Positions 51,212 to 60,279 of a stretch of 64,000 nucleotides of DNA are shown in pieces; positions within the stretch are counted from its first letter, which is position 1, and the number at the start of each line of letters is the position of its first letter. A model generated the notes under the pieces. The model made no database searches and was not told where the DNA came from. It saw nothing but the letters and a program-made list of their open reading frames with translations. Origin of the DNA: Sandaracinobacteroides sp039808025 (GTDB lineage: Bacteria > Pseudomonadota > Alphaproteobacteria > Sphingomonadales > Sphingomonadaceae); contig JBDHSK010000002.1 of assembly GCA_039808025.1 (NCBI GenBank), positions 124,001 through 188,000 on the forward strand. The letters are read 5' to 3'. Made by a program: the position numbers and the translations under genes.

Positions 51212-52474
51212 TTACAGGTCGATAACAAGACGCGTCGGGTCTTCCAGCGCTTCCTTGATGCGCACCAGGAATGTCACGGCCTCGCGGCCATCGATCAGCC
51301 GGTGGTCGTAGGACAGCGCCAGATACATCATCGGGCGCACCACGATCTGGCCATCGCGCACCACCGGCCGTTCCTCGATCCGGTGCATCCCCAGCACCGC
51401 CGATTGCGGCGGATTGAGAATCGGCGTCGACAGCAGGCTGCCGAACACCCCGCCATTGGAAATGGTGAAGGTGCCGCCCTTCATGTCTTCCATCGTCAAC
51501 TGGTTATCGCGGGCCCGGCGGCCAAAATCGGCGATTTCCTTCTCGATATCGGCAAAGCTCTTGCTGTCGGCATCCTTCAGAATGGGAACAACCAGTCCGG
51601 ACGCGCCGGAAACGGCAATGCCGATATCGGCATAATCGCGGAACACGATCTCGTCGCCTTCGATGGCGCCGTTGACTGCGGGAATATCCTTCAGTGCCAG
51701 CACCACGGCCTTTGTGAAGAACGACATGAAGCCCAGACGCACGCCATGCTTCTTCTCGAACACATCCTTGTAACGGTTGCGCGCCTCCATCACCGCCGAC
51801 ATGTCGACATCGTTGAAGGTGGTGAGCATCGCCGCCGTATTCTGCGCCTCTTTCAGGCGACGGGCGATGGTCTGACGCAGCCGCGTCATGCGCACCCGCT
51901 CTTCGCGGCGGGCCGGGGCGCCCGCAGTGTCTGAACCGGCCGCAGCAGCAGCCGGTGCGGCCGAGCCTTTCACTTTGGCGGTGCCGGCCTCGATCGCCGC
52001 CAGCACGTCGCCCTTGGTGAGACGGCCATCCTTGCCGGTGCCGCTGATACTGGCAGCGTCGAGATTATAGGTATCGATCAGCACCCGCACGGCCGGAGCC
52101 AGAGCCTCGTAGGCCGGTGCAGTGGCCGGGGCGGCCGGCGCAACGGCCGGGGCGGCCGGGGCCGCCGGTGCCGCTGGTGCCACAGATTGAGGCGCTGGAG
52201 CCTTTGCGGGTGCCGGGGTCCCGGCACTGGTCGAAGCCGCTGCCCCTTCACTGATGCGGGCAATCACCTGCCCGACTGTGACGGTATCCCCCTCCTTGAA
52301 CAGCAGCTCGCTGATGGTGCCAGCCGAAGGAGCGTTCACTTCTACCGCCACCTTGTCTGTCTCGAGGCTGACGATCGGCTCGTCTTCAGCGACTGCATCG
52401 CCCACCTTCTTCAGCCATTGGCCGATGGCGGCATCGGTCACGCTTTCGCCAAGCGCCGGGATCACAACGTCCAT
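51212..52474 (-). CDS. sucB: Dihydrolipoyllysine-residue succinyltransferase (E2)
   Basis: 420-aa core of the 2-oxoglutarate dehydrogenase complex. One lipoyl domain (lipoyl lysine in ETDKVAVEVNAP, about residue 42), an Ala/Pro-rich flexible linker (~83-125), the E1/E3-binding domain (VRVLIDTYNLDAASISGTGK, ~129-148), and the catalytic domain with the active-site SYDHRLIDGREAV near residue 395. The gap from sucA is 18 bp. Confidence 0.96.
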   Translation of the reverse strand: MDVVIPALGESVTDAAIGQWLKKVGDAVAEDEPIVSLETDKVAVEVNAPSAGTISELLFKEGDTVTVGQVIARISEGAAASTSAGTPAPAKAPAPQSVAPAAPAAPAAPAVAPAAPATAPAYEALAPAVRVLIDTYNLDAASISGTGKDGRLTKGDVLAAIEAGTAKVKGSAAPAAAAAGSDTAGAPARREERVRMTRLRQTIARRLKEAQNTAAMLTTFNDVDMSAVMEARNRYKDVFEKKHGVRLGFMSFFTKAVVLALKDIPAVNGAIEGDEIVFRDYADIGIAVSGASGLVVPILKDADSKSFADIEKEIADFGRRARDNQLTMEDMKGGTFTISNGGVFGSLLSTPILNPPQSAVLGMHRIEERPVVRDGQIVVRPMMYLALSYDHRLIDGREAVTFLVRIKEALEDPTRLVIDL

Positions 52475-52492
52475 TATCTTCCCCTCTCGGGC

Positions 52493-55333
52493 CTATGCGT
52501 TTGCGGCAGCCTTGCGGCTGCTTGATTTGAAACTGGAACGGATAGCCGCCCGCACTTCCGACCTGGCAGCGCCCAGAGCCTCGGCGATGAGCTTGGCCTG
52601 TTCTGCCGCATGGCGGCGGGCCAGGCCCGTGGCGGTGGAAGCAGCCGCCGCGCGCCCGGCATACAGCGGGCGCTGGCCGAGCGCTTCTTCGATCAGCGGC
52701 TCGACGAAGGTCCAGGCACCGGCATTCTTCGGCTCTTCCTGCGCCCACACCACCGTTTCAAGTTGCGGGAATGTCTTCGCATATTCGACGATGGCGTCAG
52801 CGGGGAATGGATAGAGCTGTTCCACCCGCAGGATATAGACATCGTCGCGGCCCTGCTGGTCGCGCGCCTCGGCGAGGTCGTAATAGACCTTGCCCGAACA
52901 CAGGATCAGCCGCTTCACGTTGGCGGGATCAACGGCCCCCAGATCATCGAGGCAGCGATGGAAGCGCGACCCCTCTCCCATATCGGCGAGCGACGACACC
53001 GCGAGCTTGTGACGAAGCAGCGACTTCGGAGTCATGAGGATCAGTGGCTTGCGGAACGGCCGCAGCATCTGCCGCCTGAGAATGTGGAAGTAATTGGCGG
53101 GCGAAGTGCAGTTGGCCACCTGGAGATTGTCTTCGGCGCACAATTGCAGATAGCGCTCCAGTCGGGCGGAGCTATGCTCTGGCCCCTGCCCCTCATAGCC
53201 ATGCGGCAGCAGCATGACGAGCCCGTTGGCCCGCAGCCACTTGGCCTCGCCGGCGGCAATGAACTGGTCGATGATGGTCTGGGCACCATTGGCGAAATCG
53301 CCGAACTGCGCTTCCCACATCACCAGCATCCTCGGGTCGGTCAGCGCATAGCCATATTCATAGCCCAGCACCCCGAATTCCGAAAGCGGACTGTCATAAA
53401 CTTCGAAAAAACCGCCAAGATGTTGAAGAGGTGTGTATTTTTCACCGTTCGTCTGATCAACCCAGACGGCATGACGTTGCGAGAAGGTGCCGCGGCCGCA
53501 ATCCTGGCCGGACAAGCGCACGCCCCTCGACTGATCGCCCGAGGCAACTAGCGAGCCAAACGCCAGGCTTTCCGCGGTTGCCCAGTCGATACCCTCGCCA
53601 CTGTCGATCGCCGCCTGCCGATGCTCGATCACCCGTTTCAGGGTACGGTGCATTGCAAAGCCATCGGGCACCTGGTGCAGCTTTGCGGCAATGTCGCGCA
53701 ACGCCGAGACAGCAACGCCGGTGTCGGCGCTGCGCCTTGCTGTAACCGGGTCTGCGGGTTGCGACAGGCCCTGCCACAGGCCACCGAACCACTCGGCACG
53801 GTTGGGCACAAACCCGGCTGCTGCCTGAAAATCCGACTCGAGGCGATCAATGAACGTCTTTTCGACATCCGCGAGCGCTTCCGCCGTCAGCAGGCCCTGT
53901 TCAACGAGACGTTCGCCATAAAGCGCGGCAACCGAGGCATGTTTCCTGATTTCGGCATACATCTGCGGCTGGGTAAAGGCCGGTTCGTCGCTTTCGTTGT
54001 GCCCGAAGCGCCGATAGCACCACATGTCGATCACCACGTCGCGGCCGAAGGTCTGGCGAAACTCTGTCGCCACCTTGGTTGCAAAAGTGACGGCTTCCGG
54101 AAAATCACCGTTCACGTGGAAAATGGGCGCCTGTACGATCTTCGCCACATCCGACGGATAGGGGCTGGAACGGGCGAACGCCGGCGACGTGGTGAAGCCC
54201 ACCTGGTTGTTGACGACAAAGTGAATGGTGCCGCCGGTATTGTACCCCGGAACGCCGGAAAAACCGAAACATTCGGCGACGATTCCCTGGCCGGCAAAGG
54301 CGGCGTCTCCATGCATCAGCACCGGAAGCACCTTGCGCCGCGCGTCGTCATTCAGGATGTGCTGGGTGGCGCGCACCTTGCCAAGCACCACCGGATCAAC
54401 CGCTTCGAGGTGTGAAGGGTTGGCAGTCAGCGACAGGTGCACTTCATTGCCATCGAACGCCCGGTCTGATGAAGCGCCGAGGTGATATTTCACATCGCCC
54501 GAACCGCCGACATCATCGGGGTTCGATGAGCCGCCGGAAAACTCGTGGAAAATGGCCTGGAAGGGCTTGCCCATGACGTTGGCGAGCACGTTGAGGCGGC
54601 CGCGGTGCGGCATGCCGATGACGATTTCCTCAACACCCAGCGCTCCGCCGGTCTTGATGATCGACTCAAGTGCGGGAATGGCTGCCTCGCCGCCTTCAAG
54701 GCCAAAGCGCTTGGTTCCGACATATTTGCGCGCCAGAAACTTCTCGAACTGTTCGGCCTCGACCAGCTTGGTGAGAATCGCCTTCTTGCCCTCGGGCGTG
54801 AACTCGATGGCTTTGTCGCGCCCCTCGAAGCGTTCCTGCAGGAACCGCCGCTCCTCAACGTCGTTGATGTGCATGTATTCGATGCCGACGTGGCCACAAT
54901 AGTTGCGGCGCAGAATGGCGACCAGCTCCCGCACCGTCACGGTTTCCAGCCCGGCGATCAGCCCGCCGATATAGACCGGACGATCGAGATCGGTCAGGCC
55001 GTGATATTCCGGCGTCAGGTCGGCCGGAAGGTCGCGCTTGGCCATCCCCAGCGGATCGAGATCGGCAGCCAGGTGCCCGCGTACCCGGTAGGTGCGGATC
55101 AGCATGCTGGCGCGCACCGTATCATCGGTGGCCCGACTTACATCGGCGGTCGTCGGGGCAGCGTCGGGTTTGCCGGCGGCCTTCTTGACGGCTTTGTTGA
55201 CGGCTTTGGCGGCGCGGTCGGGCAGACCGGCATCCAGCGCAAGAGTCAGGTCATCGTCGGGCAGCGGCGGCCATGATGGCCTTGCCCATGACGGAGCCGG
55301 CAAAGGTTCAGGCCGACCCTCGAGATCGATCAT
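52493..55333 (-). CDS. sucA: 2-oxoglutarate dehydrogenase E1, short N-terminus
   Basis: 946-aa thiamine-diphosphate enzyme. ThDP/Mg-binding and active-site marks include EEIVIGMPHRGRLNVLANVM (~residues 235-254), PSHLEAVDPVV, GDAAFAGQGIVAECFG and FTQPQMYAEIRKH. It begins MIDLEGRPEPLPAPSWARP, so the usual N-terminal ~40-residue segment that anchors E1 to E2 (the FLSG-NAxYIE type) is not present, and I found no trace of it in the 196 bp upstream. GAGG 9 nt before ATG 55333 supports this start. Confidence 0.94.
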   Translation of the reverse strand: MIDLEGRPEPLPAPSWARPSWPPLPDDDLTLALDAGLPDRAAKAVNKAVKKAAGKPDAAPTTADVSRATDDTVRASMLIRTYRVRGHLAADLDPLGMAKRDLPADLTPEYHGLTDLDRPVYIGGLIAGLETVTVRELVAILRRNYCGHVGIEYMHINDVEERRFLQERFEGRDKAIEFTPEGKKAILTKLVEAEQFEKFLARKYVGTKRFGLEGGEAAIPALESIIKTGGALGVEEIVIGMPHRGRLNVLANVMGKPFQAIFHEFSGGSSNPDDVGGSGDVKYHLGASSDRAFDGNEVHLSLTANPSHLEAVDPVVLGKVRATQHILNDDARRKVLPVLMHGDAAFAGQGIVAECFGFSGVPGYNTGGTIHFVVNNQVGFTTSPAFARSSPYPSDVAKIVQAPIFHVNGDFPEAVTFATKVATEFRQTFGRDVVIDMWCYRRFGHNESDEPAFTQPQMYAEIRKHASVAALYGERLVEQGLLTAEALADVEKTFIDRLESDFQAAAGFVPNRAEWFGGLWQGLSQPADPVTARRSADTGVAVSALRDIAAKLHQVPDGFAMHRTLKRVIEHRQAAIDSGEGIDWATAESLAFGSLVASGDQSRGVRLSGQDCGRGTFSQRHAVWVDQTNGEKYTPLQHLGGFFEVYDSPLSEFGVLGYEYGYALTDPRMLVMWEAQFGDFANGAQTIIDQFIAAGEAKWLRANGLVMLLPHGYEGQGPEHSSARLERYLQLCAEDNLQVANCTSPANYFHILRRQMLRPFRKPLILMTPKSLLRHKLAVSSLADMGEGSRFHRCLDDLGAVDPANVKRLILCSGKVYYDLAEARDQQGRDDVYILRVEQLYPFPADAIVEYAKTFPQLETVVWAQEEPKNAGAWTFVEPLIEEALGQRPLYAGRAAAASTATGLARRHAAEQAKLIAEALGAARSEVRAAIRSSFKSSSRKAAANA

Positions 55334-55351
55334 TGCTCATCCTCACGCAAG

Positions 55352-55403
55352 TTCAGGGTCCAGTCCCTATCCGAATGGATTCAGACGGGGACTGGACCCT
55401 GAA
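55352..55403 (-). promoter_or_regulatory. Long hairpin between sucD and sucA
   Basis: A 16-bp perfect inverted repeat (TTCAGGGTCCAGTCCC / GGGACTGGACCCTGAA) with a 20-nt loop lies in the 196-bp sucD-sucA gap, ending 18 bp before sucA. No T-run follows, so an RNA processing, stability or attenuation element is more likely than a simple terminator. No gene was seen in the rest of the gap. Confidence 0.7.
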
Positions 55404-55529
55404 GCGACCTCTAAGGCCGCCCGTTTACTTTCGCAACCTTCATCTGGCGCACCAGCAGCCATGCACTGCACCAATCCGCCCGAAAGGATCAGGAATGGTG
55501 CCGGCCAGTGTGCGGCCTTCGGGAACGCT

Positions 55530-56420
55530 TCAGGCGTTGCCTGCCAGAAGCGCCTTCAACGTCCGCCCCAGCTCTGACGGCGAGGGGCTGACCTTGATTC
55601 CCGCTGATTCCATGGCGGCGATCTTGTCTTCCGCCTTGCCCTGCCCGCCCGAGACAATGGCGCCGGCATGGCCCATCCGCCGCCCCGGAGGCGCGGTGGT
55701 GCCGGCAATGAAGCCAACCATCGGCTTCTTGCGGCCGCGCCGGGCTTCGTCCTTGAGGAACTGGGCGGCCTCTTCTTCGGCCGAGCCGCCGATTTCGCCG
55801 ATCATGATGATCGACTGCGTGGCGTCGTCGGCAAGGAACATTTCAAGCACGTCGATGAAGTTGGTGCCGTTAACCGGGTCACCGCCGATCCCCACTGCCG
55901 TGGTCTGGCCCAGCCCTTCGTTGGTGGTCTGGAACACTGCTTCGTAGGTGAGCGTTCCCGAGCGCGAGACCACGCCAACCGACCCCTTCTTGAAGATGGA
56001 GCCGGGCATGATGCCGATCTTGCACTCGCCGGGCGTCAGAACACCAGGGCAGTTGGGGCCGATGAGCCGCGATTTCGAGCCTTGCAGCGCCCGCTTTACC
56101 GGCACCATGTCGAGCACCGGAATGCCCTCGGTGATGCAGACGATCAGCGGAATTTCCGCTGCAATCGCCTCGAGGATGGCGTCGGCAGCCCCGAACGGCG
56201 GCACATAAACGACCGAGGCATCGGCGCCGGTGGCCTCGCGCGCCTGCGCCACGGTGTCGAACACCGGCAGATCAAGGTGGGTCTGCCCGCCCTTGCCCGG
56301 CGCCACACCGCCAACCATCCTGGTGCCATAGGCAATGGCGGCCTCTGAGTGGAACGTTCCCTGACGGCCGGTGAAGCCCTGGGTGATGACCTTGGTGTTG
56401 CTGTTGACAAGAATGCTCAT
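55530..56420 (-). CDS. sucD: Succinyl-CoA synthetase, alpha subunit
   Basis: 296 aa. CoA-binding Rossmann start QGFTGRQGTFHSEAAIAYG (residues ~14-32), LIGPNCPGVLTPGECKIGIM, and the phosphohistidine in GRRMGHAGAIVSGG (about residue 251). Makes succinate and ATP/GTP from succinyl-CoA with SucC, which ends 2 bp upstream. Confidence 0.97.
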   Translation of the reverse strand: MSILVNSNTKVITQGFTGRQGTFHSEAAIAYGTRMVGGVAPGKGGQTHLDLPVFDTVAQAREATGADASVVYVPPFGAADAILEAIAAEIPLIVCITEGIPVLDMVPVKRALQGSKSRLIGPNCPGVLTPGECKIGIMPGSIFKKGSVGVVSRSGTLTYEAVFQTTNEGLGQTTAVGIGGDPVNGTNFIDVLEMFLADDATQSIIMIGEIGGSAEEEAAQFLKDEARRGRKKPMVGFIAGTTAPPGRRMGHAGAIVSGGQGKAEDKIAAMESAGIKVSPSPSELGRTLKALLAGNA

Positions 56421-56422
56421 GC

Positions 56423-57622
56423 TCAGGCTGCCTTCTTCACTTCGGCGACGATCTTGCGGGCGGCGTCACCGAGGTCTTCGGCCGAGACGATGTTCAGCCC
56501 CGAGGCGGCAAGGGTTTTCTTGCCGAGATCGACATTGGTGCCTTCCAGCCGCACCACCAGCGGTACCGTCAGGCTGACTTCCTTTGCCGCGGCGATGATT
56601 CCTTCGGCAATGATGTCGCAGCGCATGATGCCACCAAAGATATTGACGAGGATACCCTCGACTGCCGGATCGGCAAGGATCAGCTTGAACGCCGCCGTTA
56701 CCTTCTCCTTGCTGGCGCCGCCGCCAACATCGAGGAAATTGGCAGGCTCGGCGCCGTTAAGCTTGATGATGTCCATGGTCGCCATAGCGAGCCCGGCACC
56801 ATTCACCAGACAGCCGATATTGCCGTCGAGCTTGATGAAGGCGAGATCGTGCTTAGAGGCTTCCACCTCGGCCGGGTCTTCCTCGGTGAGGTCGCGCAGT
56901 GCCTGGATGTCAGGGTGGCGGGCCAGCGCATTGCTGTCGAAACCCACCTTGGCGTCGAGCACCATCAGCTTGCCGTCGTCGGTGACGGCAAGCGGGTTGA
57001 TCTCGATCTGCGAGGCATCGGTGCCGATGAACGCCTTGTAGAGCTTGGCGGCGGTATCTTCGGCCTGCCTGGCAAGATCTCCGGAAAGCCCCAGCGCGTT
57101 GGCGACAGCACGGCCATGATGCGGCCACCATCCGGTGGCCGGGTCGATGGCGAAGCTGTGGATCTTCTCGGGCGTTTCATGGGCGACGGTTTCGATATCC
57201 ATGCCACCTTCGGTCGAAGCCACACAGGCAACACGGCCGGTTGCGCGGTCAACCAGGAACGCAAGGTAAAATTCCTTGGCGATATCAACGCCATCGGTCA
57301 CATAAAGGCGGTTCACCTGCTTGCCGGCAGGGCCGGTCTGCACCGTGACCAGCGTGTTGCCCAGCATGTCTGCGGCCGCCAGGCCCACTTCCTCGGCCGA
57401 TTTGGCAAGGCGCACCCCACCCTTGGCTTCCGGTGGCAGTTCCTTGAACTTGCCCTTGCCGCGGCCGCCGGCGTGGATCTGCGCCTTCACCACATACAGC
57501 GGCCCCGGCAGCTTCTTCGACGCTTCAACGGCCTCCTCGACGGAAAAGGCGGCAATGCCCTGCGGAATGGGAACGCCCCATTTCGCCAGCAGTTCCTTGG
57601 CCTGATATTCATGGATGTTCAT
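56423..57622 (-). CDS. sucC: Succinyl-CoA synthetase, beta subunit
   Basis: 399 aa with an N-terminal ATP-grasp domain (MNIHEYQAKELLAKWGVPIP, VVKAQIHAGGRGKGKFKEL, IEINPLAVTDDGKLMVLDAK) and a C-terminal CoA-ligase domain (NIFGGIMRCDIIAEGIIAA). Partner of SucD; 12 bp after mdh. Confidence 0.97.
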   Translation of the reverse strand: MNIHEYQAKELLAKWGVPIPQGIAAFSVEEAVEASKKLPGPLYVVKAQIHAGGRGKGKFKELPPEAKGGVRLAKSAEEVGLAAADMLGNTLVTVQTGPAGKQVNRLYVTDGVDIAKEFYLAFLVDRATGRVACVASTEGGMDIETVAHETPEKIHSFAIDPATGWWPHHGRAVANALGLSGDLARQAEDTAAKLYKAFIGTDASQIEINPLAVTDDGKLMVLDAKVGFDSNALARHPDIQALRDLTEEDPAEVEASKHDLAFIKLDGNIGCLVNGAGLAMATMDIIKLNGAEPANFLDVGGGASKEKVTAAFKLILADPAVEGILVNIFGGIMRCDIIAEGIIAAAKEVSLTVPLVVRLEGTNVDLGKKTLAASGLNIVSAEDLGDAARKIVAEVKKAA

Positions 57623-57634
57623 GCCTGAACCCCC

Positions 57635-58597
57635 TTATGCCAGCGACGGGTCGAGGGCCTTGCAGGCCACCAGCAGTTCCTGAACGGCATGCACCGATTT
57701 GTCGAAATTGGCGCGGGCCTCGGCGTTCAGGTTGATCTCGACCACCCGCTCGACGCCGTTGGCGCCCAGCACCACCGGCACACCGACATAAAGATTATCA
57801 ACGCCATACTGGCCGGTGAGATGGGCAGCGCAGGGCAGCAGGCGCTTCTGGTCTTTCAGGTAGCTTTCCGCCATCGCCACTGCGGAAGCTGCCGGCGCAT
57901 AATAGGCCGAGCCGGTTTTCAGAAGGCCGACGATCTCGCCGCCACCCGAACGGGTGCGCTGCACGATGGCGTCGATCTTCTCTTTGGTCGACCAGCCCAT
58001 CTTGATGAGGTCAGGCACCGGAATGCCGGCAACCGTCGAGTATTCGACAACCGGCACCATGGTATCGCCGTGGCCGCCCAGCACGAAGGCCGTCACATCT
58101 TTTACCGACACATTGAACTCTTCGGCGAGGAAGTGGCGGAAGCGCGACGAATCGAGCACGCCTGCCATGCCCACCACCTTGTTATGCGGCAGGCCGGAAA
58201 ACTCGCGCAGCGCCCACACCATGGCATCGAGCGGGTTGGTGATGCAGATCACGAAGGCGTCGGGCGCATGGGCCTTGATGCCCTCGCCCACCGATTTCAT
58301 CACCTTCAGGTTGATCCCCAGCAGGTCATCGCGGCTCATCCCCGGCTTGCGCGGAACCCCGGCGGTCACGATGCAGACATCGGCGCCAGCGATATCGGCG
58401 TAATCGTTGGCACCCTTCAGCGCCACGTCGAAGCCGTCGACCGGGGCCGATTGCGCCAGATCGAGCGCCTTGCCCTGCGGCGTGCCCTCGGCAATGTCGA
58501 ACAGCACCACATCGGCCAGTTCCTTCAGGCCGATGAGATGGGCAAGGGTGCCCCCAATCATACCAGCCCCGATCAGCGCAATTTTCCTGCGTGCCAT
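57635..58597 (-). CDS. mdh: Malate dehydrogenase (LDH-like type)
   Basis: 320-aa NAD-dependent enzyme interconverting malate and oxaloacetate. NAD motif ALIGAGMIGGTLAHLIGL (residues 7-24), substrate-loop arginines in AGVPRKPGMSRDDLL (~80-94), ITNPLDAMVWA, and catalytic His in GGHGDTMVP (~175). ATG 58597 follows AGAGGA. First gene of mdh-sucC-sucD-sucA-sucB-lpd; 68 bp after emrB. Confidence 0.96.
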   Translation of the reverse strand: MARRKIALIGAGMIGGTLAHLIGLKELADVVLFDIAEGTPQGKALDLAQSAPVDGFDVALKGANDYADIAGADVCIVTAGVPRKPGMSRDDLLGINLKVMKSVGEGIKAHAPDAFVICITNPLDAMVWALREFSGLPHNKVVGMAGVLDSSRFRHFLAEEFNVSVKDVTAFVLGGHGDTMVPVVEYSTVAGIPVPDLIKMGWSTKEKIDAIVQRTRSGGGEIVGLLKTGSAYYAPAASAVAMAESYLKDQKRLLPCAAHLTGQYGVDNLYVGVPVVLGANGVERVVEINLNAEARANFDKSVHAVQELLVACKALDPSLA

Positions 58598-58665
58598 GAA
58601 TAATCCTCTCAAAGCTTTGGAAACCATCAAGCGCCCCAGCCGATAGCCCCGCGCTTTCCCTGCCG

Positions 58666-60279
58666 TCAATGCATGTCGGGCGGGGCGTCGGCAAAGCTTG
58701 AGGGTTTGGCGAGGAACGGCGGCACCAGCGTGAACAGAAAAGCAATCAGCGCAAACACCAGAAAAGCATCGGCAATCGCCATCGTCATTGCTTCGCGGTG
58801 CACCAGATCGGCCATGTAACGCAGCGCCGCATTCACCGGGTCGGCCATGCCGTGCAGCGTGGCCATGCCCTGCATCATTTCCAAACGGTCAGCAATTTCC
58901 GGGCGCGACGGATTGATCGACTCGGCAAGGCGGGCCTGATGGAAGTTGGTGCGTTGCTGAATCAGGGTATTGATGAGGGCAATGCCGATCGCGCCGCCAA
59001 TGTTGCGGAACAGCGTGAACAGTCCGCTGGCGTCTTTCACATCGGCTTCATCCAGAGAGGCGAAACTCATCGCCGAGACTGACATCATGCAGAACATCGC
59101 ACCAACTCCACGCAGCACCTGCGGCCAGAACAGCTCGGCATAATTCCATTCCGAGGTAATGCCTGCCGTCATCCAGGTGGAGACCGCAAGCAGCAGAAAG
59201 CCGAAGATCGCCAGCCAGCGCTGATCCATGCGGGCCGAAAGCGAGCCGGCAAGCGGCGCCGACACCGTCATTGCCGCCCCGGTGACAAAAACGGTGGTGC
59301 CGATCTGCCCCGACGACATGCCGGCCACCCAGCCGAGGAACAGCGGATAAAGATAGATCAGCCCGAACAGCATCATTCCGAACACTCCGCCCACAACGCA
59401 GCCGGCGGTGAAGGTCAGGTTGCGGAATGGCCGCAGGTTGACGATCGGCACCTCGGCCGTCAGCAGCCGCCACCACAGCAGCATAGCCGCTGCCACCACC
59501 GCAACAAAGGCATAGCGGATCGCCGGGTCATCGAACCATTGCAGCCGCGTGCCGTCTTCCAGAATGAACACCAGCCCGCCGCACATCACCGCCAGCGCCA
59601 GCACGCCCGGCATGTCGATCTTCTTCAGCAGTTCGAAGTGTGGTTCATCGAAATCGACGAGGGTGGCAACCGCCAGCGAAATGAAAATGCCGGGAATGAC
59701 GTTGATCAGGAACAGCCAGTGCCATGACACGATCTCGGTGATCCAGCCGCCCAGCGCCGGGCCGACGGTGGGGGCAAGCGTCACCACCAGCCCGATCATC
59801 ACCATGATGCCGCCCTGACGCTTGCGCCCGAACAGCATCATCGATGCCGAGAACACCGTGGGAATCATCGCCCCGCCCAGAAACCCCTGCAACGACCGCG
59901 CGACGATCATTCCGCCTATGGTATCGACCATCGAGCACAAGAGCGACGACAGCGTGAATCCGGCGCACGACAGCACGAACAGCCACCTAATGGAGAGCGC
60001 GCGCGACAGGAAGCCGCACAGCGGAATCATCACCACTTCGGCCACCAGATAGGCCGTCTGCACCCAGGCGATTTCGTCGTTGGAAGCCGCCAGCCCTGCC
60101 TGGATTTCCGACAACGACGCCGCAACGATCTGGATGTCGAGCACGGCGAGGAACATGCCCAGCACCATCATCATGAAGGCAAATGTTGCCCCGGCGTCGG
60201 GCTTGCGCGAGGCAATGTCGGGCGCTTCCACTTCGCCCATCTCGAGTTCGGGCGCCGTGGTAAGGGCAGTGGTGTTCAT
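58666..60279 (-). CDS. emrB: DHA2-family multidrug efflux permease (EmrB-like)
   Basis: 537-aa MFS transporter with about 14 membrane helices and the DHA2 motifs DIQIVAASLSEIQAGL (the LDxTIVNVALP-type motif) and QGFLGGAMIPTVFSASMMLF. It pairs with the adaptor encoded directly upstream; the ATG overlaps the emrA stop as ATGA. Likely drug or fatty-acid export across both membranes with an outer-membrane channel not encoded here. Confidence 0.92.
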   Translation of the reverse strand: MNTTALTTAPELEMGEVEAPDIASRKPDAGATFAFMMMVLGMFLAVLDIQIVAASLSEIQAGLAASNDEIAWVQTAYLVAEVVMIPLCGFLSRALSIRWLFVLSCAGFTLSSLLCSMVDTIGGMIVARSLQGFLGGAMIPTVFSASMMLFGRKRQGGIMVMIGLVVTLAPTVGPALGGWITEIVSWHWLFLINVIPGIFISLAVATLVDFDEPHFELLKKIDMPGVLALAVMCGGLVFILEDGTRLQWFDDPAIRYAFVAVVAAAMLLWWRLLTAEVPIVNLRPFRNLTFTAGCVVGGVFGMMLFGLIYLYPLFLGWVAGMSSGQIGTTVFVTGAAMTVSAPLAGSLSARMDQRWLAIFGFLLLAVSTWMTAGITSEWNYAELFWPQVLRGVGAMFCMMSVSAMSFASLDEADVKDASGLFTLFRNIGGAIGIALINTLIQQRTNFHQARLAESINPSRPEIADRLEMMQGMATLHGMADPVNAALRYMADLVHREAMTMAIADAFLVFALIAFLFTLVPPFLAKPSSFADAPPDMH

